Source: Marseilla massiliensis (lineage in GTDB: Bacteria > Bacteroidota > Bacteroidia > Bacteroidales > Bacteroidaceae). Taken from it: 49,911 nt of DNA. The position numbers and the translations under genes were made by a program. Of this stretch, positions 39,691-47,428 are shown one piece after another; the stretch's first letter is position 1, and every line of letters starts with the position of its first letter. A model generated the notes under the pieces. The model ran no database searches and was not told the DNA's origin. It worked only from the letters and a program-made list of their open reading frames with translations. Location of the stretch: the NCBI RefSeq assembly GCF_016899955.1, contig NZ_JACJJL010000027.1, positions 1 through 49,911 of the forward strand, given 5' to 3'.

Positions 39691-40599
39691 TTAGTGTATG
39701 TCGTTTGCGGCAGGGGCAGCCTGGCCGGCATGGGCCTTGAGCGCCTGCACTATCTTAACACACTCGGCAGCCTGGCCTACGTCGTGAACGCGCAGTATGT
39801 GGGCCCCCTTCATCAGGGCCGCAGTGTTGAGCGCGGTGGTGCCGTTGAGGGCCTCGTCGGTGGTGCATCCGAGCAGCCGCGTTATCATCGACTTGCGCGA
39901 TATGCCCACCAGAAGGGGCAGGCCCAGTGAGTGCAGCTTGTCGAGCCCGGCCATGATGGCATAGTTGTCGGCGGTGGTCTTGCCAAAGCCGAAGCCCGGG
40001 TCGAGTATCACGTCGTTTACTCCCAGCGAGTGGAGCAGCTGCGACTTGGCTGCGCCCTCCATCAGTATTGAGGCTGTGTCGGGGCGCGACGACATGAGTA
40101 TGTAGGGCACGCCGAGGCGGGCCGCCATGCGGAAAATGGGCGGGGCGTCATCCTCGGTCCATGTCCGGTATCCGTCGTCGTTTGTCTCCGCCCCTCCGAA
40201 CGCCCCGTCGGGGTTGCCGCCCGAGACGTCGTTGATGATGGCCACGCCATATTCCTCGACGGCCATGCGGGCCACGTCGGCGCTGAACGTGTCGACGCTG
40301 ATTATGGCTCCGGGCTGCTCGCGCCGCACCACGGCCAGTCCGTGGCGCAGCCTGTCGGCCTCTTCGGCTTCGCTCACGCGGGCTGCGCCCGGCCGTGTGG
40401 AGAATGCGCCGATGTCGATGATGGTGCCTCCCTGTTCCACAATCTCGTTGGCGCGGGCGGCTATGTCGGCCTCGGCCTGCTTGCGGCTGCCGGCATAAAA
40501 CGAGTCGGGCGTCACGTTGAGTATGCCCATCACCTGCGGGACGTCGAGGCTGAGAAGCCGCCCCCCGGCGTTGAGGCTCATGTGGCTGTGCGCATTCAT
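39691..40599 (-). CDS. folP: Dihydropteroate synthase
   Basis: 302 aa from ATG 40597-40599 (MNAHSHMSLNAGGRLLSLDV); longer upstream starts overlap the TlpA gene in a Gly/Arg-rich, non-family sequence. It joins 4-aminobenzoate to the pterin pyrophosphate in folate synthesis. Motifs: VPQVMGILNVTPDSFYAGSR, the Asp-rich IIDIGAFSTRPGA, ISVDTFSADVARMAVE, DPGFGFGKTTADNYAIM and VGISRKSMITRLLG. The ATG overlaps the TlpA stop by four bases, so translation is coupled. Confidence 0.93.
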   Translation of the reverse strand: MNAHSHMSLNAGGRLLSLDVPQVMGILNVTPDSFYAGSRKQAEADIAARANEIVEQGGTIIDIGAFSTRPGAARVSEAEEADRLRHGLAVVRREQPGAIISVDTFSADVARMAVEEYGVAIINDVSGGNPDGAFGGAETNDDGYRTWTEDDAPPIFRMAARLGVPYILMSSRPDTASILMEGAAKSQLLHSLGVNDVILDPGFGFGKTTADNYAIMAGLDKLHSLGLPLLVGISRKSMITRLLGCTTDEALNGTTALNTAALMKGAHILRVHDVGQAAECVKIVQALKAHAGQAAPAANDIH

Positions 40600-41180
40600 T
40601 TGCCTGCCTCCGCCGCATTGCCGCCGGTGGCGGCCGTTAGTGTTGGTTTCAGGGCCTCGAGGGCAGCCTTTATCTTGTCGGTGGCAACCGAACCGGCGGC
40701 TATGCGGCCCTCGGGGTCGACGAGGTAGAACGTCGGTATCCAGTTGACGCGGTAGGGGCTGTCGAGCGTTGTGCCCGCCTTCCATTTCTTCAGCTCGCTG
40801 TATTGCAGCCACTCCATGCCGTTAGCCTCGACGTAGCGGCGCCATGCGGCGCTGTCGGTGTCGAACGATACGCCAACGAACTCGACGCCGAGCGGGGCAT
40901 ACTCCTTGTATAGGGCCACGACGTCGGGCGTGGTCTTGCGGCAGTCGGGGCACCACGATGCCCAGAACTCGAGCACCACATAGTGCCCGCGCAGCGAACT
41001 GAGCTTAATGGGCTCAGGCCTCGCCGGGTCGGCAATGGTGAAGTCGGTGGCCATGGCGCCGGGCTGTAGCAGCTGGCTGTCGTACTTGTCGGTGTCGGTG
41101 GCCGGCTCGGCGCCCACCACGCAAGAGTTGAGGCAAAGCATGGCTACGGCCATTACGGATATTCTTCTGAATATTGTCAT
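40596..41180 (-). CDS. TlpA-like thioredoxin-fold lipoprotein
   Basis: 194 aa. Lipoprotein signal with Cys in LCLNSCVVGAE. AhpC/TSA (redoxin) fold: LSSLRGHYVVLEFWASWCPDC carries the WCPDC redox motif (about residues 71-75), then VEFVGVSFDTDSAAWRRYVE and cis-Pro region NWIPTFYLVDPEGRIA. Such proteins reduce or exchange disulfides in the periplasm, tied to the membrane. It is the first gene of the operon with folP and cdaA; no functional link to folate is evident. Confidence 0.88.
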   Translation of the reverse strand: MTIFRRISVMAVAMLCLNSCVVGAEPATDTDKYDSQLLQPGAMATDFTIADPARPEPIKLSSLRGHYVVLEFWASWCPDCRKTTPDVVALYKEYAPLGVEFVGVSFDTDSAAWRRYVEANGMEWLQYSELKKWKAGTTLDSPYRVNWIPTFYLVDPEGRIAAGSVATDKIKAALEALKPTLTAATGGNAAEAGK

Positions 41181-41210
41181 TGTTGCATTCGTTTTTGTTG
41201 TTGCGTGCTA

Positions 41211-41218
41211 CAAAGGTA
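41211..41218 (-). promoter_or_regulatory. -7 box for the TlpA-folP-cdaA operon
   Basis: CAAAGGTA on the plus strand reads TACCTTTG on the minus strand, 30 bp upstream of the start. The -33 region is weak. Confidence 0.55.
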
Positions 41219-41366
41219 AGAAAACATTGCCGAACGGCGGCAGGATTGGTGGCCAAAGTTTGCGGCTACCCGCTTTTTGGATGTTTTTACAGGCTTTAGG
41301 GGAGTATGGCGTGGTGGCGCGGCAGAGCGGGGGCGGACAGAAAAAGGCTTTTTTAACGTGACAGGC

Positions 41367-41397
41367 TTGCCCGCTCGGGAAATTATGCCTAACTTTG
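41367..41397 (+). promoter_or_regulatory. Promoter TTG-N20-TAACTTTG for greA
   Basis: TTG at 41367-41369 and TAACTTTG at 41390-41397, about 130 bp before the greA start. Confidence 0.7.
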
Positions 41398-41431
41398 CAG
41401 CACAAAGCAAAAACAAGGCGTAGAGAGTGTG

Positions 41432-41473
41432 AGGATTCCGGCATCGGTTAATGCCGGGATTCTTCATTTTTTT
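41432..41473 (+). terminator. Leader terminator/attenuator upstream of greA
   Basis: Stem ATTCCGGCAT (41435-41444) / ATGCCGGGAT (41451-41460), one G-U pair, extended outward by three more pairs, 6-nt loop, followed by TTCATTTTTTT. It is an intrinsic terminator inside the 5' leader, 55 bp before greA, so the ~70-nt leader can end before the gene. Confidence 0.7.
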
Positions 41474-41528
41474 AATGTCCTTTTAACCGAAATATTACGT
41501 TAACATCTATAACAAAAAGTTTTTGATT

Positions 41529-41996
41529 ATGGCTTACATGTCGCAAGAGGGCTACGATAAGATGGTAGCCGAGTTGAAACGCTTGGAAAGCGTGGAGCGC
41601 CCCAAGGCATCAGCCGCAATAGCTGAGGCACGTGACAAGGGCGACCTGAGTGAAAATTCCGAATATGAGGCCGCCAAGGAGGCACAGGCCCATCTCGAGG
41701 ATAAGATCAACCAGATGAAGCTGGCGCTGCAAGAGGCTAAGATTGTGGACACATCGCGTCTGAGCTCCGACTCGGTGCAAATCCTTACGCGCGTAGAGAT
41801 GACCAACCTGGCCAACAAGGCGAAGATGAGCTACACCATCGTCAGCGAGAGCGAGGCCAACCTGCGTGAGGGCAAGATATCCATCATGACACCGATTGCA
41901 CAGGGATTGCTTGGCAAGAAAGTGGGCGACGAGGTTGAGATAAAGATACCGCGCGGCACTATAAAGTTGCGCATCGACAATATATCAATAGCATAG
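41529..41996 (+). CDS. greA: Transcription elongation factor GreA
   Basis: 155 aa from ATG 41529 (MAYMSQEGYDKMVAELKRLE). It enters the secondary channel of RNA polymerase and stimulates cleavage of backtracked RNA. N-terminal coiled coil (about residues 1-75) with the acidic tip ARDKGDLSENSEYEAAKEAQ, then the C-terminal globular domain with SIMTPIAQGLLGKKVGDEVE. Length and motifs are normal. It shares an operon with the HIT protein 12 bp downstream. Its leader holds a terminator that could make expression self-limiting. Confidence 0.95.
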   Translation: MAYMSQEGYDKMVAELKRLESVERPKASAAIAEARDKGDLSENSEYEAAKEAQAHLEDKINQMKLALQEAKIVDTSRLSSDSVQILTRVEMTNLANKAKMSYTIVSESEANLREGKISIMTPIAQGLLGKKVGDEVEIKIPRGTIKLRIDNISIA

Positions 41997-42008
41997 GGAG
42001 GACTGTAT

Positions 42009-42416
42009 ATGGCCGGGATATTCGCAAAGATTGCAGCAGGTGAGATACCGAGCTACAAGTGTGCCGAGAGCGACAAGTTCTATGCATTTTTGGATATAAA
42101 CCCTCTTGTCAAGGGTCATACGCTGGTGATTCCGCGCCGCGAGGTAGACTATATATTCGACCTCGACGACGACGAGCTGGCCGAGATGGTTGTCTTTGCC
42201 AAGCATGTGGCCGCAGCCATAAAGAAAGCCTTCCCGTGCCGGAAGGTGGGCATGGCTGTGCTGGGCCTTGAGGTGCCCCACGCACACATACATCTGATAC
42301 CGATGCAGACGGAGAAGGACATGAACTTTGCCAACCCCAAGCTTAAGCTGGCTGACGACGAGATGGCTGCTGTGGCAGCACGGATACGCGAGAATTTCGA
42401 GGCTGAAGGCAAGTAA
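42009..42416 (+). CDS. HIT-family (histidine triad) nucleotide-binding protein
   Basis: 135 aa. Signature VPHAHIHLIPM (HxHxH, about residues 95-105). N-terminus IFAKIAAGEIPSYKCAESDK, then FYAFLDINPLVKGHTLVIPR, as in the HIT1/HinT-like group. These proteins hydrolyse adenosine phosphoramidates and related nucleotides. Co-transcribed with greA, a frequent pairing in Bacteroidetes. Confidence 0.9.
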   Translation: MAGIFAKIAAGEIPSYKCAESDKFYAFLDINPLVKGHTLVIPRREVDYIFDLDDDELAEMVVFAKHVAAAIKKAFPCRKVGMAVLGLEVPHAHIHLIPMQTEKDMNFANPKLKLADDEMAAVAARIRENFEAEGK

Positions 42417-42435
42417 GTGGCCTGTGTGACATAAG

Positions 42436-42486
42436 GCGGGGCGGGCAGGGCCGGTGCAGTGTGCACTCGGCCCTTGCCCGCCCCGC
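42436..42486. terminator. Bidirectional terminator between HIT and manC-like genes
   Basis: Long GC-rich stem GCGGGGCGGGCAGGGCCG (42436-42453) with CGGCCCTTGCCCGCCCCGC (42468-42486), one bulge, enclosing GTGCAGTGTGCAC. Confidence 0.75.
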
Positions 42487-42514
42487 TGTTTGTGCGCATG
42501 TGACCGGGCGTTGG

Positions 42515-43609
42515 TCACAGGTAGTCGTTGCCATGTTCCATCTGCACCTTGTTGACATACTTGCGCACCAAGGCCGACGAATCGCCTTTCTTGCATATAA
42601 GCAGCACGTCGCCACCGTCGGCCACTATGTATCCATCGAGGCCGTTGATGACGGCCAGCTTGCCTTTGGGCATCTTGACCACATTGCCACGGCAGTCTTC
42701 CATCATGACGTCGGAGTCGATTACAACGTTGTCGTCGGCGTCTTTGCGCATGCATTCGTAGATGGAATGCCATGTGCCAAGGTCGGCCCAGCCGAAGTCG
42801 CATTTCATGACGCAGATGTCGGTGCTGCGCTCCAGCACGGCACAGTCGATGGACAGGTTAGGGTACGATTGGTAGTGCTCGGTCACAAAGGCCAGCGTCT
42901 CTTCGGCGGGGCGCAGGCCGTCGGCCGGTTCGCCGCGATGTACATCGCTGAACAACCGTGTGAACTCGCGGTAGAAATTGCGCGCGCTGGAGAGAAACAG
43001 GCCCGTGTTCCAATAAAACTCTCCACTCTCCATGAACACCTTGGCAAACTCACGCTCGGGCTTCTCGGTGAAAGAGCGCACAGTGAACACACCTTCTGTC
43101 TCACACTGCTCGCCCAGCTGTATGTATCCGTAGCCGGGCTCCGGCCTTGATGGCCTCACGCCCATCGAGAGCATCGTGTCGTGCGACGCCACGAAGTTGA
43201 GGCCACGCTCAACGTCGGCGGCAAAGGCCCCCTCGTTGAGCACGAGCTGGTCGGAGGGGGTGACAATGATGGATGCCTCGGGTGAGCGCCTGCACACCTC
43301 GGCAACGGCCCAGCCCACGCACGGGGCGGTGTTGCGGTTGATAGGCTCAACAATCACGTTGGATGCAGGCAAGTCGGGCAGCTGTTCGCGCACCATAGGT
43401 TCGTAGTCGCGGTTGGTGCATACCAGTATGTTGGCTCCCGGCACAATCTTTGCGAAACGGTCGTAAGTGGCCTGCAGCTGAGTGCGTCCCAAGCCAAAGA
43501 AGTCAAGAAACTGCTTGGGCTTGTTGTCCCTGCTGCACGGCCACAGCCTGCGGCCCTTGCCTCCAGCCAATATCACACAGTAATTGTCCTTATGCTTTTC
43601 CATATCCAA
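42515..43609 (-). CDS. Mannose-1-phosphate guanylyltransferase
   Basis: 364 aa. It makes GDP-mannose from mannose-1-phosphate and GTP for surface polysaccharides. Nucleotidyltransferase motifs: VILAGGKGRRLWPCSRDNKP (residues ~12-31), PINRNTAPCVGWAVAEVC, IIVTPSDQLVLNE, GYGYIQLGE, SFTEKPERE and FYWNTGLFLSSARNF, then DFGWADLGTWHSIYE. Short form without the C-terminal phosphomannose isomerase domain. A second ATG two codons downstream (MEKHKDNY) is equally possible as start. It is convergent with the greA-HIT operon. Confidence 0.92.
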   Translation of the reverse strand: MDMEKHKDNYCVILAGGKGRRLWPCSRDNKPKQFLDFFGLGRTQLQATYDRFAKIVPGANILVCTNRDYEPMVREQLPDLPASNVIVEPINRNTAPCVGWAVAEVCRRSPEASIIVTPSDQLVLNEGAFAADVERGLNFVASHDTMLSMGVRPSRPEPGYGYIQLGEQCETEGVFTVRSFTEKPEREFAKVFMESGEFYWNTGLFLSSARNFYREFTRLFSDVHRGEPADGLRPAEETLAFVTEHYQSYPNLSIDCAVLERSTDICVMKCDFGWADLGTWHSIYECMRKDADDNVVIDSDVMMEDCRGNVVKMPKGKLAVINGLDGYIVADGGDVLLICKKGDSSALVRKYVNKVQMEHGNDYL

Positions 43610-43855
43610 AATATATAAACTCTTTTGTTAGGTAATCAGTCTCTAAATATCACAACATTTGTGCTGTCTTTATCAAGCACGTGAATGGCGAATGTAATTC
43701 GCCCGCCCGTCATCAGGGAGCAGCCGGCTGTGGCATGGAGCCCTGCCACTACCCTTGGTTAGCTGAGGCTTGTTTTTATGCCTGTCGTTTTAGGCCTACT
43801 AAATTACAAATTCCCACCGAGATGCGCAAGTAATTTAAGTTTTTTGAATGAAAAA
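43610..43855. other. Gap before tRNA-Leu
   Basis: No gene; the GC-rich part near 43680-43740 has no recognised structure. Confidence 0.4.
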
Positions 43856-43886
43856 TTTGCTAATTCGGATTTTATTGTTATCTTTG
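43856..43886 (+). promoter_or_regulatory. Promoter of tRNA-Leu
   Basis: TTTG at 43856-43859, 19 bp, TATCTTTG at 43879-43886, 13 bp before the tRNA: an almost ideal Bacteroidetes promoter. Confidence 0.8.
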
Positions 43887-43899
43887 CACCCGCTAACAA

Positions 43900-43981
43900 G
43901 CCCAGATGGCGGAATCGGTAGACGCGCTGGTCTCAAACACCAGTGGAGCAATCCATCCCGGTTCGATCCCGGGTCTGGGTA
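43900..43981 (+). tRNA. tRNA-Leu (CAA), host of the right-hand integrated element
   Basis: Acceptor GCCCAGA/TCTGGGT, anticodon arm CTGGT-CTCAAAC-ACCAG (anticodon CAA), long variable arm, T arm CCCGG-TTCGATC-CCGGG, discriminator A at 43981. The 3' end (43970-43981) is part of the attachment repeat. CCA is not encoded. Confidence 0.95.
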
Positions 43982-43982
43982 C
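43970..43982 (+). repeat. Attachment site, left copy
   Basis: CGGGTCTGGGTAC, identical to 49604-49616; it spans the tRNA-Leu T-stem/acceptor 3' part. Confidence 0.8.
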
Positions 43983-43984
43983 AC

Positions 43985-44020
43985 AAAACGACTGTTAATC
44001 ACTTGATTTTCAGTCGTTTT
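43985..44020 (+). terminator. Terminator after tRNA-Leu provided by the element
   Basis: AAAACGACTG (43985-43994) / CAGTCGTTTT (44011-44020). It lies inside the element and replaces the original terminator displaced to 49621. Confidence 0.7.
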
Positions 44021-44029
44021 TATTTTGCC

Positions 44030-44050
44030 GGGTATAAACAGGGTATAAAC
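44030..44050 (+). repeat. Integrase arm-type repeat, left copy
   Basis: GGGTATAAACAGGGTATAAAC, itself a tandem of GGGTATAAACA, identical to 49467-49487. Confidence 0.6.
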
Positions 44051-44164
44051 AAACGACAACACCCCCAATTTTTAGGGCTTATGTAGGGGCTTGTTGAGGC
44101 TTCCAGATACAAAAAACGGGCAAAGCCTTTGCCGCTCCACCCGTTTTGCTCGTTCAACCGTTTC

Positions 44165-44794
44165 TCAACCTACTGTTATTGATTTTATCTTTTCTTCAAG
44201 TCGCTTGCTTGCCGCCAAATCAAACTTCATAAACTTTTCCTTTACGTTATCTACTTGTGGGCATTTGTTACTTTCATCATACAGGCTTGTTATTAAAGCC
44301 TCCTTACAATCATACAGGTAGCATGATAACGCCTTTTCCTTTTCAAGCATCGTTCTTACCTCTTTCAAATCACGTTTTAGCGTTTCTTCATTGTCGGCAT
44401 ATGCAACAATATTTTTGCCAAACGCATACGCTTCCACCTTGTTAAGTTTCTCTTTCTTTGATAGGTAATTTTTATAAAGGACATTCCCAAACTCCTTGTA
44501 TTCTTTCAACTTGCCCTCTATTCCCTCTTTGGTGAGGCTCTTTGCTTCTATTAGGGCTAAATGTAGAAACTCCACACAATCACAATAGTAACCGACATGA
44601 TGTATTTCCATTTCCAGCCGCCTTGCCGCTTTCCTGTGTTCTGTAGCCTCATCCACATAAAGCCGCCTTAATCTGGCTCTGTCCTGCTCACACTTCCACA
44701 ACAAACGCTGTGCCTTTGCCACCGTGCCTAAGTTCTGGCACACTCTTACTTTTTTCTTCTTCATTACTTGATATATTGATAGACATTTAGGCAC
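44165..44794 (-). CDS. Coiled-coil protein of the tRNA-Leu element, unknown function
   Basis: 209 aa; a second start MKKKKVRVCQNLG at 44762 is more likely and gives 198 aa. Highly charged (Lys/Glu) and helical throughout, with heptad-like runs (EGIEGKLKEYKEFGNVLYKN, KRDLKEVRTMLEKEKAL). Cys at several positions but no zinc motif. No family recognised. It is the last gene of the element on the minus strand. A role in replication or in packaging is possible, but unsupported. Confidence 0.6.
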   Translation of the reverse strand: MPKCLSIYQVMKKKKVRVCQNLGTVAKAQRLLWKCEQDRARLRRLYVDEATEHRKAARRLEMEIHHVGYYCDCVEFLHLALIEAKSLTKEGIEGKLKEYKEFGNVLYKNYLSKKEKLNKVEAYAFGKNIVAYADNEETLKRDLKEVRTMLEKEKALSCYLYDCKEALITSLYDESNKCPQVDNVKEKFMKFDLAASKRLEEKIKSITVG

Positions 44795-45123
44795 AAAGAA
44801 ACGGTGTGCCTTTCCCGCTGTCTATCACCTTATCAAGTAGGCTGTATTCCCATTACAGGATATACACGGGGGTACACACCGCTAATCTATAGAGTGCAAA
44901 GCCTCAATCAGTAGATACAAAAAATCCACCAATCGGCAAAGACGGTGGAAACGTGCCACCTACTTGACATTAAAATGATAGACAATGCAAAAGTATATCT
45001 TTCTTTTGGCACGGCAAAACTTTCAAGTCAAAATCTGCCGTTTTAAGGCAAAATAAAAGGTTGGACGATACATTTACCGCCCAACCCGCTTTAATTGAAT
45101 GTAGTGCCGTTTCCTGCCGTCTG
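44795..45123. other. Gap in the element with inverted repeats (replication origin candidate)
   Basis: Contains GGCACAAAGAAACGGTGTGCC near 44790-44810, TCCACC/GGTGGA near 44932-44950, and CAAGTAGG (about 44835) with CCTACTTG (about 44960). No gene. The longest noncoding stretch in the element, downstream of the replication protein gene. Confidence 0.35.
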
Positions 45124-45306
45124 TCAGCCGCTTACGTCCTCATCTGCATCAAGCTGTTTCAGCAAATCCAAAAATTCATTGTTACCCTTAATCTCTTGTT
45201 TTCCTGCCAATAAAAACGCTCGTTTTAGCTCGTTTTTGGCTCGTTTCCCTTGCGGTAACCTTGCGGTAATCTTGTGGTCTTTGCCGTCATTCTTTTGTCT
45301 TGCCAT
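45124..45306 (-). CDS. 60-aa basic small protein of the element
   Basis: MARQKNDGKDHKITARLPQG, then a helical segment KRAKNELKRAFLLAGKQEIK and an acidic end LDADEDVSG. Starts and ends well, 80 bp after the replication gene on the same strand, with element-like codon use. A short DNA-binding or regulatory protein is plausible; no family recognised. Confidence 0.5.
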   Translation of the reverse strand: MARQKNDGKDHKITARLPQGKRAKNELKRAFLLAGKQEIKGNNEFLDLLKQLDADEDVSG

Positions 45307-45386
45307 ATACTATAACAAACTACTTTAGTTTTGCTTATCTGTTACCAAATTTTGGTAACAAACTACACCTTATTATAAGAACATGG

Positions 45387-46322
45387 CTACACATAAGCCC
45401 CCACGTTCCTAATCTCATCGTCCAACTCTTTCATCAGTTCATCGGACACGGTTACACCTGCTTTTGCCGCCACTTCCTGTATCTTCTTCTTTAGCCGTGT
45501 ATAACTTTTCCTGTCCTCAAATGTCTTAGCCTCTTTCAGCTCTTCCAGAAATGCCGCTATCTGTGTCTGGTCGCTCTGGTTGATAAGACGGGCTACCAAC
45601 ACATCAAAGGCATCTGATACTGTCTTAATCTCGCTCATTACGTCTGTCTTTACTTGGTTTAACTTGGATATTGCAAAATAGCTGTCTTGGTATCGCTTCA
45701 CCATCAGCCGATAAAAGCCGCTTTCTGATAGGGTTGAGGCTGTAACCTCTGGCACTCCCATTTGTTGGGGCAAACGCCCGTTCAATCTCATTTCATATTT
45801 CAGCAAATTGGCATCCTCAAAGCCAACGGGCAAAGCCATGCCTTTTGCCGCTGCATCGGCTTTCTTGTCATAGAAAGCATATACTTTGGGTTGCTGCCTG
45901 CCTCTGGGCTTGTAGTATAGCGTACCCACGTCAAAATGATACCTTAACAACTTGGGCATATCGCCCAACTTTGAAAGATAGTTTTCTATTGGGTACTTCA
46001 TCACAAAAGCCTGTCCAAACTCCAGCCCTGTAACCTTTGCATCGGCTATCGGCAAATGTAGACTGTCTGATAGCTTTTCCACCGCTTGGGCTGTGCCGTG
46101 CCTATCCAACGGGTAAACATTGTTCTGGTAAAGGAACTTTGGCAAGCTGCCAATAACGGATATGCCGCCCGTGTAGATAGTCACTTTCAAACCCTCCAGA
46201 CTGCCAAAGGTGCAAACCTCGCCCGTTTCATGGTCTATCTGGTCTTTTGCCTTATCCAGAAACTTGCTTACATCTGGCGTTGCCCGTGTCCTCATCGCCC
46301 ATAACTTCACCTTATCGTACAT
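45387..46322 (-). CDS. Probable phage/plasmid gene II/X-type replication initiator
   Basis: 311 aa. N-terminus MYDKVKLWAMRTRATPDVSK and the central segment FEDANLLKYEMRLNGRLPQQ resemble phage/plasmid replication proteins of the gene II/X group (CRI family): rolling-circle-type initiators. Other landmarks: VTGLEFGQAFVMKYPIENYL, LLRYHFDVGTLYYKPRGRQQ, KVYAFYDKKADAAAKG. The catalytic Tyr and a His-hydrophobe-His motif cannot be assigned firmly; Y in KRYQDSYFAI or KPRGRQQPKVYAFYD are candidates. The C-terminal third is helical and charged (ELKEAKTFEDRKSYTRLKKK). The group is typical for single-stranded DNA phages and small plasmids, so the element probably replicates as a circle when excised. Confidence 0.65.
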   Translation of the reverse strand: MYDKVKLWAMRTRATPDVSKFLDKAKDQIDHETGEVCTFGSLEGLKVTIYTGGISVIGSLPKFLYQNNVYPLDRHGTAQAVEKLSDSLHLPIADAKVTGLEFGQAFVMKYPIENYLSKLGDMPKLLRYHFDVGTLYYKPRGRQQPKVYAFYDKKADAAAKGMALPVGFEDANLLKYEMRLNGRLPQQMGVPEVTASTLSESGFYRLMVKRYQDSYFAISKLNQVKTDVMSEIKTVSDAFDVLVARLINQSDQTQIAAFLEELKEAKTFEDRKSYTRLKKKIQEVAAKAGVTVSDELMKELDDEIRNVGAYV

Positions 46323-46365
46323 AACCCTGCTTTGTTACCAAATTTTGCCCACAAACTACATATTA

Positions 46366-46914
46366 TTATAAGGCATCTACCCGTTTGGCTTGCTTCCTCA
46401 AAGCTACCAAAGCCTCATCAAAACCGCCCATCTGTAGCATCTTGCAGTATGAAGAAATAAGGACTTTTGCACCCTCCAATACTATTAACTCAATGCAAGA
46501 CGGCTTTATTTTCTCTGGCTCGGTCGTTGCCGTCTGGTCTTGGTGTACGATAAACAGAAAGCCATCATCTTTGTAAGCAAAGAACGGGTTGGGCTTCTGC
46601 TTGCCGCTGTAGGTCTTTACCGCCAACGGATAGCCGTATGCAAAGCCGCTCAACCGCCCGTTTACAAAGTAGTCTTTCAGCCCTGTAAAGTTGAGGCTGT
46701 TTTTTGCCTGTAACTTCATAGCTGGGGCATTGTCCTTCTTGCTACCACTGTCTTTACTCACCTGTAGATACATGGATATTTTACCGTCCCTGCCTATAAT
46801 CTCATCCATTGGCGGGTAATATCCAGCCTGTGCCGTTATCACATACTTTGGTGTCTTTCCGTTGCCTGTGCAATCCTCCAGACGGGCATAGTAGCGTATA
46901 TTAGGGGTAGTCAT
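46366..46914 (-). CDS. 182-aa protein of the element, unknown function
   Basis: Begins MTTPNIRYYARLEDCTGNGK and has beta-rich segments (KYVITAQAGYYPPMDEIIGR, FIVHQDQTATTEPEKIKPSC, IELIVLEGAKVLISSYCKML). Length and beta content are compatible with a single-strand DNA-binding or accessory replication protein next to the initiator, but I recognise no family. Its ATG overlaps the stop of the upstream helix-turn-helix gene by four bases, so they are co-translated; the initiator follows after 43 bp. Confidence 0.6.
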   Translation of the reverse strand: MTTPNIRYYARLEDCTGNGKTPKYVITAQAGYYPPMDEIIGRDGKISMYLQVSKDSGSKKDNAPAMKLQAKNSLNFTGLKDYFVNGRLSGFAYGYPLAVKTYSGKQKPNPFFAYKDDGFLFIVHQDQTATTEPEKIKPSCIELIVLEGAKVLISSYCKMLQMGGFDEALVALRKQAKRVDAL

Positions 46915-47201
46915 CTTGCACCTCCTTTCTTCATGCAGTAAGCCTGTGCCTGTTGGCTTATCTCGGTGGAAGTAGATACACGGTTATTTTGCAACCATTG
47001 TTCAAGCTCCAAACGGTTAAAGTAGCACATCTTCCCCATCGGCTTGTAGTGTGGTATCTGCTGCCTCATGGTCAGCTTGTAGAGGTAGCTCTTTGATACC
47101 CCCATATACTTAGCCGCCTCATCACTTGTAAGCACTTCCTTAGTGCAAAAGATTGTGTTTGCCGTTATAAGGTCGGCAACCTGTTTCAGTTCCTCTGCCA
47201 T
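46911..47201 (-). CDS. Helix-turn-helix (excisionase-like) protein of the element
   Basis: 96 aa from ATG 47199-47201 (MAEELKQVADLITANTIF); an upstream in-frame ATG (47291) adds a Pro/Arg-rich 30 residues unlike the family. MerR/excisionase-like domain: EVLTSDEAAKYMGVSKSYLY, then IPHYKPMGKMCYFNRLELEQ. In tRNA-integrated elements of Bacteroidetes such proteins act as excisionase or regulator. Coupled to the 182-aa gene by ATGA. Confidence 0.75.
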   Translation of the reverse strand: MAEELKQVADLITANTIFCTKEVLTSDEAAKYMGVSKSYLYKLTMRQQIPHYKPMGKMCYFNRLELEQWLQNNRVSTSTEISQQAQAYCMKKGGAR

Positions 47202-47428
47202 ATCTCTATTTTTTAGAGGTCTGGGCTTTCTGGGTTGAGGTGCAAGGCTCACCCGTCTTTGCCCGTGTAATCGCCTGGAATAGTCTTGCACTCGCTATCC
47301 ATCTGAATACACGGGCAAAGATAGAGGCTAAAAGAAGGTTGAGGAAATAAAGAAAATAGTACTTAATTGTTTGCTATTTGCCCACAATTAAATACTATTA
47401 AATACAACTGAAAGAGGTGCTTTTAAGA

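Noticed and set aside
40600..40812. Extended start of folP
   Set aside because: 71 extra residues are Gly/Arg-rich and overlap the TlpA-like gene; the family begins near MNAHSH.
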